Source: Candidatus Hydrogenedentota bacterium (lineage in GTDB: Bacteria > Hydrogenedentota > Hydrogenedentia > Hydrogenedentales > SLHB01). From it: a DNA stretch of 12,046 bases. The notes under the pieces were generated by a model, which saw only the letters and a program-made list of their open reading frames with translations, was not told the DNA's origin and searched no databases. The stretch spans positions 1 through 12,046 of the forward strand of contig PUOI01000057.1 of the NCBI GenBank assembly GCA_003552765.1. The letters run 5' to 3'. This document shows, piece after piece, positions 1 through 5,979 of the stretch. Both the position numbers and the translations under genes were made by a program. The number at the start of each line of letters is the position of its first letter. Position 1 is the stretch's first letter.

Positions 1-21
1 GACGCCGGCGGTACGTGCTGC

Positions 22-2487
22 TCAGCTATCGTCGCCTTGGCTTGTGGTGGAGGTCTCCGCGGCCTCGTCTTCGGACTCTTCTGGCAAGGGTTCCTCGTGA
101 GCGCAACTGGACAAGGGACAGCGCCGGACGTGGGGCTTCTTTTTCGGGCGGACGGCGAAGGTCCAGGGATGGCCGCAGGCGGAGCAGGGGGTGGTCTCAT
201 CCACTTCGCCGCTGCCACGAAAGTCGCAATCCGGGTAGTTCGTGCATCCGATGAACCCGCGGCCGCGGGGGACGAGATTGCCGTCGCACCCTTCGCGGGG
301 GCATTTCACGTCGAGTTCCTTGGGTTCCGTGTGTTTGCACTTAGGGTATTTCTCGCACCCGTAGAAATACTCTCCACGGCGGCTGGTCCGCAGTAGGAGA
401 TAGTTCCCGCATTTCGGGCATTTCTTGTCCGTCTTCTGCGGTTCGGGCCTTGGTTCGGAGGCGACCTTGTTGCCGTCCTTGTCCACGTTGTGCGTGTTCG
501 AGCATTTGGGATATTCGGAACACGCCATGAATTTCCCGAAGCGTCCATAGCGAATCACCATGGACGCGCCGCACTTCTCGCACACTTCGTCCGTGGGTTC
601 GGTATTTTGCTTCTTGACCTGCTTGGTGGTCTTGCATTCCGGGTAGTCCGTGCAGGCGATGAAGGGGCCAAAGCGCCCTTCCCGTATTTCCATCGCCTTG
701 CCGCACGTAGGACACGTTGACTCCTCTTCGCCTAGCTCGCCGACCATGCGGCGTTGGGCCTCTTCCAAATCTTTTTGGAAGTTTTGGTAGAATTCGCTGA
801 GCAGCTCGTGCCACTCTCGCGACCCTTCCTCGACATGGTCCAGGTCTTCTTCAAGCCGGGCGGTGAAATCGAGGTCCAGGATGTCGGAGAAGTTTTCCAT
901 GAGCAGGGCGTTTACTTGTTCGCCCAGCTCGGTGGGCTTCAAGCGGCCTTTTTCCCGCTCCACATAACCGCGCTCGGTGATGGTGTTAATCGTGGGGGCG
1001 TACGTGCTTGGCCGGCCAATGCCTTTCTCTTCCAAGGCGCGGATCAGGCTCGCCTCGCTGTAGCGCGGGGGCGGCTTGGTGAAGTGCTGCTCGGGCCGGA
1101 GTTCTTGGAGTTCCAGGGGCTGGTCTTCGGCGATGCTGGCGGGCAACGCCTTTTGGCCGTTCTTTTCGCCGTTGTCCTCTTCCTTGGTCTCTTGGTACAG
1201 CTTGGTGAAGCCTGGGAACTTCATGATCGAGCCCGTGGCGCGGAATGTGAACGACTGCGCGGGGGCGTCCGCCCTGCGGCTTTCCTCGGGCTTCGCGTCA
1301 ATATCCACCGTGGTTTGGTCAAACAAGGCCGGGGTCATCTGAGAAGCGACAAAGCGCTGCCAGATCAGCGTGTAGAGGGCGTGCTGGTCCTGATCCAGAT
1401 ACGGCTTCATGGCCTCTGGCGTGCGCATGGGAGAGGTGGGGCGGATGGCCTCGTGGGCGTCTTGTGCGCCCTTCTTGCTGGTGAAGAAATTCGGTTTTTG
1501 GGGTAGATACGACGCATCGAACGTTTGATCGATATAAGACCGGGCTTCTTGCACTGCCTCCTGAGACACCCGCGTGGAGTCCGTACGCATGTAGGTGATC
1601 AGGCCTACGGCGCCTTCCGCGCCCACGGAGATGCCCTCGTACAAGCGCTGGGCCACGGACATGGTCTTGCGCGGCGAGAAGCGGAGTTTACGGCTGGCTT
1701 CTTGTTGCAACGTGCTTGTGATGAAGGGCGGCTTGGCCCGGCGCTTGACCTCTTTCTTCTCGACCTTGGCGATACGGTAGGATGCTCCCTCCAACGCGTT
1801 AACCACGGCCTGCGTGGTGTCCTCGTCGGGGAGATGGGGCTTCTCGCCGTCCAGTTGGTGCAGCCGCGCCGTGAACGCCTCCTTGGCTTCGGTGAGCAGA
1901 TCCGCGTCCAGGGTCCAGTATTCTTCCGGGACGAAATTCCGGATTTCCTCTTCGCGGTCGCATACGATGCGCACGGCCACGGACTGGACCCGGCCGGCGC
2001 TCAGGCCCTTGCGCACGCGCCACTGGAGCAACGGACTCAGCTTGTATCCCACCAGGCGATCCAACACCCGGCGCGCCTGCTGGGCGTTCACGAGGTTGTC
2101 GTCGATTTGGCGCGGATTCTGGGCCGCTTCCTTCACGCCGCGCTTGGTGATCTCGTTGAATACGATACGGTCCACCGGTTTCTTGGTGGATTTCAACAAC
2201 TCCGCGACGTGCCAGCCAATGGCCTCCCCCTCGCGGTCGGGGTCGCTCGCAATCAGGACGCGGTCCGCCTTGGCCGCCGCCTCTTTCAAGGCTTTTACGG
2301 CCTTGCTTGAATCCCGAAGCTGGACGTATTTCGGCGTGAAGTTGTTCTCCACGTCGACCCCCAGCGAACTCTTCGGCAGATCGCGCACGTGCCCATAACT
2401 CGCCTTCACACTGTAGTTTGAGCCCAGAAATTTGTTAATCGTGCGCGCTTTTGCGGGCGATTCCACGACAACCAGGTATTTTGCCAT
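22..2487 (-). CDS. topA: DNA topoisomerase I (type IA) with five C-terminal zinc-ribbon-like modules
   Basis: This enzyme relaxes negatively supercoiled DNA by a single-strand break and passage through a 5'-phosphotyrosine link. The 821-residue protein opens with a TOPRIM domain: VVVESPAKA with Glu9, and SDPDREGEA with Asp82, Asp84 and Glu86 as metal ligands. The catalytic tyrosine is Tyr299 in LITYMRTDST, and the GRPSTYAPTI motif at 491-500 is also intact. The C-terminal third holds four topoisomerase-type zinc ribbons with cysteines at 592/595/612/618, 636/639/656/662, 690/693/711/717 and 729/734/748/754. A fifth, divergent set is at 768/771/790/795, and the protein ends in an acidic Ser/Thr-rich tail. 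E. coli TopA has fewer such modules. The ATG at 2487 is preceded by GAGGAG about 11 nt upstream. The gene lies downstream of smg on the same strand, but a terminator separates them, so separate transcription is likely. Identification is very secure. Confidence 0.98.
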   Translation of the reverse strand: MAKYLVVVESPAKARTINKFLGSNYSVKASYGHVRDLPKSSLGVDVENNFTPKYVQLRDSSKAVKALKEAAAKADRVLIASDPDREGEAIGWHVAELLKSTKKPVDRIVFNEITKRGVKEAAQNPRQIDDNLVNAQQARRVLDRLVGYKLSPLLQWRVRKGLSAGRVQSVAVRIVCDREEEIRNFVPEEYWTLDADLLTEAKEAFTARLHQLDGEKPHLPDEDTTQAVVNALEGASYRIAKVEKKEVKRRAKPPFITSTLQQEASRKLRFSPRKTMSVAQRLYEGISVGAEGAVGLITYMRTDSTRVSQEAVQEARSYIDQTFDASYLPQKPNFFTSKKGAQDAHEAIRPTSPMRTPEAMKPYLDQDQHALYTLIWQRFVASQMTPALFDQTTVDIDAKPEESRRADAPAQSFTFRATGSIMKFPGFTKLYQETKEEDNGEKNGQKALPASIAEDQPLELQELRPEQHFTKPPPRYSEASLIRALEEKGIGRPSTYAPTINTITERGYVEREKGRLKPTELGEQVNALLMENFSDILDLDFTARLEEDLDHVEEGSREWHELLSEFYQNFQKDLEEAQRRMVGELGEEESTCPTCGKAMEIREGRFGPFIACTDYPECKTTKQVKKQNTEPTDEVCEKCGASMVIRYGRFGKFMACSEYPKCSNTHNVDKDGNKVASEPRPEPQKTDKKCPKCGNYLLLRTSRRGEYFYGCEKYPKCKHTEPKELDVKCPREGCDGNLVPRGRGFIGCTNYPDCDFRGSGEVDETTPCSACGHPWTFAVRPKKKPHVRRCPLSSCAHEEPLPEESEDEAAETSTTSQGDDS

Positions 2488-2528
2488 TCGGTTAGATAAC
2501 TCCTCTATTCGCGCGCCCGGTCAAGCCG

Positions 2529-2544
2529 GGGAAGTGCGCTTCCC
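2529..2544. repeat. Perfect inverted repeat in the topA upstream region
   Basis: GGGAAG-TGCG-CTTCCC is a 6-bp perfect inverted repeat about 40 nt upstream of the topA start. It could be a hairpin in the topA leader or a protein-binding site. The rest of the 2488-2705 gap shows no sigma70 promoter that I would defend, although one is expected there because a terminator lies upstream. Confidence 0.35.
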
Positions 2545-2705
2545 GAAACGGGTGGTCTAGATTCGGACGGCCCCGGATTATCCTGATACGTTGCCACGCT
2601 AGCGGGTGTCCGTGCGAATGTTACCATGTATGCCCCATCAAGAGGGAAAAGGGGTGGAAGTGGGTCTCGGAAGACTGCGGAGGTGTTTAATCGAAAAAGG
2701 AGACG

Positions 2706-2737
2706 AAAAACGCCGCCCCTTTACCCCGGGATCGGCG
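2706..2737 (-). terminator. Intrinsic terminator downstream of the smg-like gene
   Basis: On the minus strand a GC-rich stem (CGCCG...CGGCG, with inner CCC/GGG pairing) is followed directly by TTTTT. It lies 33 nt beyond the smg stop codon and well upstream of topA, so it should separate the two transcripts. The T tract continues as CGTC, and the same 11-mer (CGTTTTTCGTC) follows another hairpin at 5491-5512. Confidence 0.7.
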
Positions 2738-2753
2738 TGTTAAACACGAACAA

Positions 2754-2768
2754 ATAGCGGAGCGCTAT
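2754..2768 (-). repeat. Short perfect hairpin just after the smg stop
   Basis: ATAGCG-GAG-CGCTAT is a perfect 6-bp inverted repeat with a 3-nt loop, starting one base past the smg stop codon. On the minus strand it is followed by TTTGTTCGTGTTT, so it could help termination or protect the 3' end together with the stronger terminator just beyond. A second near-palindrome, CGTGTTAAACACG, lies at 2736-2748. Confidence 0.4.
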
Positions 2769-2769
2769 C

Positions 2770-3228
2770 TTAGTGATAGGTTTGCGGTTCCTTGTCAAGC
2801 ACGTCATAGATGGTCCGCTGCGTTTCAACGTCGCGCGCGCCGCACACCACCCAATTGACGAGATAATCTAGTTCCTCTAGCCCGACTTCTCCTTCGAACT
2901 GATACATCCGCTCCAAGATGGCCTCGATTTCGTAGGCGTCGATGAGCGCATAAAGCTCCAGCCGCTTCAACGCCTCCCGGGCATCTTTGCTCATCTTCAA
3001 CTCTTCGGCCAACGTGTAGATCCGCGCCGCCGGGAGCATATGGTCCACGCCCTTGTTGGCCTCCGTCGCCTTCGACACCGCAAGCCGCATGGCGGCGTCG
3101 ATGTCGTTCTGGGCGTACCCCTGGCCGCGCAGCCATTTGCGCAACCCCCCAGGGGAAGGGGGATGGTGCGGATTCTCCTGCACTTTGCGGAGAATAACGT
3201 CCACCAGCTCGGTAATGATGTCTTTCAT
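2770..3228 (-). CDS. smg: Smg/DUF494 family protein
   Basis: The 152-residue protein resembles E. coli Smg (about 157 aa) in length and layout. It has an N-terminal helical segment and a central RIYTLAEELKMSKDAREAL stretch, matching the RIYTPEE...GFLLFLE region of Smg. It ends with IEAILERMYQFEGEVGLEELDYLVNWVV, matching the [25 protein letters not shown] region. The molecular role of this family is not well defined. smg genes are often found beside topA and dprA; here topA follows and dprA is not in the window. The ATG at 3228 has a good ribosome binding site (GAGGA, 6-7 nt spacing) and a near-consensus promoter about 95 nt upstream. Family assignment rests on recalled sequence similarity, not a search. 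Confidence 0.8.
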   Translation of the reverse strand: MKDIITELVDVILRKVQENPHHPPSPGGLRKWLRGQGYAQNDIDAAMRLAVSKATEANKGVDHMLPAARIYTLAEELKMSKDAREALKRLELYALIDAYEIEAILERMYQFEGEVGLEELDYLVNWVVCGARDVETQRTIYDVLDKEPQTYH

Positions 3229-3231
3229 ATG

Positions 3232-3247
3232 GATTCCTCAGGGAATC
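3232..3247 (-). promoter_or_regulatory. Inverted repeat covering the smg ribosome binding site
   Basis: On the minus strand GATTCC-CTGA-GGAATC is a perfect 6-bp inverted repeat whose loop and right arm contain the GAGGA ribosome binding site of smg. If it folds in the mRNA it would partly hide the site. This could tune translation, or it could be chance. Confidence 0.35.
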
Positions 3248-3321
3248 GCGTCCCCGGCGGTTGAGCGCCCCGCCTTTCGCGGCTTTCTTCCCATGGTTTG
3301 GGCGTATAATTCTTGAATTGT

Positions 3322-3350
3322 ATTGTAGCCCGCCTGCCGCGGGGTGTCAA
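3322..3350 (-). promoter_or_regulatory. Sigma70-type promoter for smg
   Basis: On the minus strand TTGACA (3350-3345) is followed after exactly 17 nt by TACAAT (3327-3322): a perfect -35 box and a one-mismatch -10 box with ideal spacing. Transcription would start near 3315, giving a leader of roughly 85-90 nt before the smg ATG. It lies in the 200-nt gap between the terminase stop and smg, so smg does not depend on terminase transcription. Confidence 0.85.
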
Positions 3351-3429
3351 ATGAAAGGCGAGCCCCCAATCGGCGGAAGTGGATTCGCAAGAACCGTCTC
3401 GTCTCAACTGAAGCCCTCTGTGTACCCGC

Positions 3430-4908
3430 TCAGAACACGGCGATGCGGGGCGGGACGGGTAATGCGGCGGCGGTCTCGGCCTCGGTGAGCAGGTAATGGC
3501 ATAGGACCGCGCAGCGGTCGGCGTCGATGATGTGGTCGTCTCCCTTGTCGTAGACGATGTGCCCCGATGCGCCCACCTGGTAGGTATGCCCGGCGTACTG
3601 GGTTTCGCGGTCGGGCAGACGCGGGAACCGGATGGTCCCCTGGGTCAAGTGGCCCTCGATGAGTTCGGTCATGAACTGCTTCACGGGCCGGCGCTGGGGC
3701 GAACCGTCGGGCAGGGGTTCGAGGTCAATGCTCGCGCCGAACTCGAAGGCCTTCACCTTGGCGCACCACTCCGGACCGTTGGCCATGAGCCGGTGGGACA
3801 GGGCGCGGCCGTTGTTGCCGCAATCAATGCCGATGCCCTCGAAGCCGTAGACGCGGTCCAGCGCCTCGATGACCGCCTGCTGCCGCATGTAGTTGACGCC
3901 CCGGAGATGGATCCGCAGCACGTTGATGAGGTGCGGGGGCTCAACGCGGTAGACCACGAACTCGGAGGGATCCCGCGCGTAGCCGAGGTCGCAGCCCATG
4001 ACATAGCGGCCTGACGGCGCCGCCGGCAAATCGAGGGGATCCTCCTCTCCGAGGACCAGATTCGTGAAATCGAGGCCTTCGTCCACGCAGGCCGCGTAAT
4101 CGTCGAGGCGGAACACGGCGTGGGCGGGCGCGCCATGTTGGCCAAGGACGCGGTGGACGTAGGCGGAACTTTCCCTGCCGCCGTAGAGCCGGGCGAGTTC
4201 GGCGTCCTTCTCCGCCGTGAACTCGGGATTGAGGGACGACGGCCAGTTGTACTGTTCGGCGTCTCCGAGCTGCGTCATGCGGTAGAACGTGTTGCGCAGG
4301 CCATTGGGCACCCCGTACACCCACCGCGCCCCGCCGCCGTTGAGGGACTGAAACAGCTCGGTCCAGGATGGTTCCGTCATTTCCTGGGCCTCATCGACGA
4401 TTTGCCAGTCCACATGGAGTCCCTGGAAGTTCATGCCATGGGGTCCGGCGATGCGCCCCCAGAGCACGAAGCCGTTGGTGAAGCGCACGTACCACGAGGG
4501 CGAGCGTTTCACCTCGGCGAGGCTGGCCGCGAGTTCGGGCGTCCCCTGAAACCGGCGGACAAGGCGCTGCATGAGCGGGAAGAGATGGTTCTCGCATTGG
4601 GCCGCGATGAGCATCTCCGTGTGGGGCCGGGCGGCCATGGCCCATGCCGCGATGATTTCGATCTCGGCGGTCTTGCCGACGTCGCGGCCGTCGCAATGGA
4701 CCTTGCGCATCGCCAGCGATTCCAGGGAGGGCCGCTGATAATCCCGCACCCGCCAAGGCGCGCCGGCGCGGTCCGTGAGATGGCGCCAAGCGAACCGCGA
4801 ACGGAGATGGACATCCAGCCATTCCTGTATCTCGTCCTCTGTGAAACCACGCTTGCGCAACCGGTTCCGCGCACGCCGCACGTTCCATGGGGCTTCCAAA
4901 GCGGTCAT
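3430..4908 (-). CDS. Phage-type terminase large subunit (packaging ATPase and nuclease)
   Basis: Terminase large subunits cut concatemeric phage DNA and pump it into a procapsid. The 492-residue protein shows the full two-domain layout. The ATPase has an adenine-binding region PWRVRDYQ (51-58), a terminase-style Walker A DGRDVGKT (73-80), a Walker B QIVDEAQ with Asp172 and Glu173, and a VYGVPNG coupling motif (198-203). The RNase H-like nuclease carries acidic residues in GCDLGYARDPS (Asp307), GIGIDCGN (Asp362) and DDHIIDAD (Asp458/Asp462). The length is normal and no frameshift or stop interrupts it, so it looks functional. The ATG overlaps the upstream gene's stop as ATGA, indicating translational coupling. 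No portal, capsid or other phage gene is present; neighbours are smg/topA and the pil operon. It may be a prophage remnant, a satellite fragment or a domesticated motor. Confidence 0.88.
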   Translation of the reverse strand: MTALEAPWNVRRARNRLRKRGFTEDEIQEWLDVHLRSRFAWRHLTDRAGAPWRVRDYQRPSLESLAMRKVHCDGRDVGKTAEIEIIAAWAMAARPHTEMLIAAQCENHLFPLMQRLVRRFQGTPELAASLAEVKRSPSWYVRFTNGFVLWGRIAGPHGMNFQGLHVDWQIVDEAQEMTEPSWTELFQSLNGGGARWVYGVPNGLRNTFYRMTQLGDAEQYNWPSSLNPEFTAEKDAELARLYGGRESSAYVHRVLGQHGAPAHAVFRLDDYAACVDEGLDFTNLVLGEEDPLDLPAAPSGRYVMGCDLGYARDPSEFVVYRVEPPHLINVLRIHLRGVNYMRQQAVIEALDRVYGFEGIGIDCGNNGRALSHRLMANGPEWCAKVKAFEFGASIDLEPLPDGSPQRRPVKQFMTELIEGHLTQGTIRFPRLPDRETQYAGHTYQVGASGHIVYDKGDDHIIDADRCAVLCHYLLTEAETAAALPVPPRIAVF

Positions 4909-5378
4909 CCTTTCGCTTGCTGTTGCGCGGTTTGCTGCTGGGCCTGTTTGCGTTGTTCAAAGGCGTGGGCGTCCTCTATCACGCCCTCCGCGCGTTCGAT
5001 GAGCGGGAGCAAGCGCTCCGCCAACCCTTGTTCAAGGGGCGCGCCCGAGCGTTCGCAGGCGTCCTCGAGTTCCTTCACGGCTTTCCGCCTCCTTTCGATG
5101 GCTTTGTTAAGCTGTTCCAGGTAGTCGTGAAACGGTTTTCCGTTCTGATCTTCCGGCGCCATTTCGAGTACGCGCCGCACGGCGAGAAACGCCACGAGCG
5201 CGTCCTCCACCCGCATCGCCAGCAGGGGCGATACGGTGACCTCGTTGCGTGTGAAAAGGGCGTCTAACTCGCGCAGTAAACTTTCCATCAACGGCGCCTC
5301 ATCCCGCCGGATGGCGAATCCCGGTTTGTCCGGCGCCAGCCATTGCTCCAAGAGGCGCGCCGCGAATGTGTCGATCAT
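4905..5378 (-). CDS. Small helical protein of unknown function, coupled to the terminase gene
   Basis: I do not recognise this protein. From ATG 5378 it has 157 residues, mostly predicted helical: an N-terminal MIDTFAARLLEQW helix, a charged middle, a basic helix near residues 88-108 (LEQLNKAIERRRKAVKELED), and a Gln-rich tail (QAQQQTAQQQ). No signal peptide, membrane segment or clear helix-turn-helix is visible. Its stop overlaps the terminase start by four bases, the position a small terminase subunit usually holds, so that role is an inference from context only. The start is uncertain. ATG 5378 has GGGGGA 6 nt upstream. ATG 5408 (167 aa) has GGGGA at 8 nt. The frame stays open to a GTG at 5555 (216 aa), which lacks a ribosome binding site and would translate the terminator-like hairpin at 5491-5512. 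Confidence 0.7.
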   Translation of the reverse strand: MIDTFAARLLEQWLAPDKPGFAIRRDEAPLMESLLRELDALFTRNEVTVSPLLAMRVEDALVAFLAVRRVLEMAPEDQNGKPFHDYLEQLNKAIERRRKAVKELEDACERSGAPLEQGLAERLLPLIERAEGVIEDAHAFEQRKQAQQQTAQQQAKG

Positions 5379-5490
5379 GGCATTTCCCCCGCCGAAAACT
5401 TCCCCCATTAACACTGTCCCCGGCTGTTCCGCGCGCGGGGGCGATTCGAGGCGAACGGAGCCGTTGAGCCTCGCCCCGCAGCCTGCTATC

Positions 5491-5512
5491 GGCGCTTCAG
5501 GCGCCCGTTTTT
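5491..5512 (+). terminator. Plus-strand terminator-like hairpin
   Basis: GGCGC-TTCAG-GCGCC is a perfect 5-bp GC stem with a 5-nt loop, followed by CG and TTTTT. The orientation terminates plus-strand transcription, yet no plus-strand gene lies upstream; the region to the left is antisense to the terminase pair. It may block antisense transcripts or mark a lost gene. It shares the 11-mer CGTTTTTCGTC with the terminator after smg. Confidence 0.5.
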
Positions 5513-5557
5513 CGTCATCTTGGCGGCAACGTTCGGAATCGCCCCAATTCGTCACAA

Positions 5558-5573
5558 TGACAAGAATTTGTCA
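5558..5573. promoter_or_regulatory. Inverted-repeat operator or activator site
   Basis: TGACAA-GAAT-TTGTCA is a perfect 6-bp inverted repeat. GTCAC also occurs at 5551-5555 and 5570-5574, 19 bp apart, close to two helical turns. It lies about 70 nt upstream of the sigma54-like element, a usual distance for an enhancer-binding-protein site. Alternatively, its right arm TTGTCA could be a -35 box with TATGGT (5591-5596) 17 nt downstream, making it an operator over a sigma70 promoter. Confidence 0.4.
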
Positions 5574-5643
5574 CCCCGCCTCAAGTCGGGTATGGTATGC
5601 GGTTAAAGGTATGCCAAGGACGGGCCGATACACCCATTAGAAT

Positions 5644-5659
5644 TGGCCCGGAGCTTGCG
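5644..5659 (+). promoter_or_regulatory. Sigma54-type -24/-12 promoter candidate for the pil operon
   Basis: TGGCCCGGAGCTTGCG matches the sigma54 consensus TGGCACG-N4-TTGCW at 10 of 12 defined positions. The invariant GG and GC pairs are at the correct 10-nt spacing (5645-5646 and 5657-5658). Transcription would start near 5670, giving a leader of about 310 nt before pilM. Sigma54 control is well known for pilin genes in several bacteria; its use here is an inference. Confidence 0.5.
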
Positions 5660-5979
5660 GCTTTTTCAACCTTGAATGATTGTTGAGCGGTTTTGTTTCA
5701 CTTTCGGCGTTCCATTTTGGTGCAAGCAGATGTTCTCGCCAGTGATAGGGAAAGAACCATGCGGGTTGCAAAGAGAAAGAGTTTGAAGGGGTTTGCGTCT
5801 TTTGCGCCCGCCAGTTCGCAAGGGGAGGGTACTATATTGAATTCTTGTTTTAGTGTTTGCGGTTTTGTCGACAGTTTCAGGCGGAGGACAGAAACGTTTG
5901 GCGCGGTCTTCCTCCTCCGGCGTTCAGCTTGGGGCACTGCCGCTGGCTGGGCGCATAACCGATAAGGGGAGGGGTGGTT

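Larger units (their letters stand above)
5379..5979. other. Divergent intergenic region between the terminase pair and the pil operon
   Basis: This stretch separates the minus-strand terminase pair from plus-strand pilM. It is more AT-rich than its surroundings from about 5550 onward. It holds a plus-strand hairpin with a T tract (5491-5512), an inverted repeat (5558-5573), a 7-bp direct repeat (GGTATGC at 5594-5600 and 5608-5614), a sigma54-like element (5644-5659) and the pilM ribosome binding site. A weak open frame from ATG 5759 to 5965 (68 aa, no recognisable domain) is probably not a gene. I see no tRNA or convincing minus-strand promoter. Confidence 0.6.

Noticed and set aside
754..2310. 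Long plus-strand open frames (250 and 261 codons) opposite topA
   Set aside because: They mirror a certain, highly conserved gene in GC-rich DNA, have no ribosome binding sites that stand out, and their translations show no domain.
2560..2600. GATAAT as a topA -10 box on the minus strand
   Set aside because: No acceptable -35 hexamer lies 16-18 nt upstream, so I did not list it as a promoter.
4120..5124. 334-codon plus-strand frame opposite the terminase pair
   Set aside because: The antisense frame runs across two coupled minus-strand genes with clear terminase motifs; its own translation is low in recognisable features.
5379..5555. N-terminal extension of the small protein to GTG 5555
   Set aside because: There is no ribosome binding site before the GTG, and the extension would translate through a terminator-like hairpin. 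ATG 5378 or 5408 fits better.
5693..5965. Small plus-strand frame (90 aa, or 68 aa from ATG 5759) before pilM
   Set aside because: ATG 5759 has only a modest AGGGA upstream. The region is AT-richer than genes here and the product shows no domain, so it is more likely the untranslated pil leader.
5379..5979. tRNA gene or phage attachment core in the divergent region
   Set aside because: I found no T-loop motif or cloverleaf arms, and no matching direct repeat on the other side of the terminase pair.
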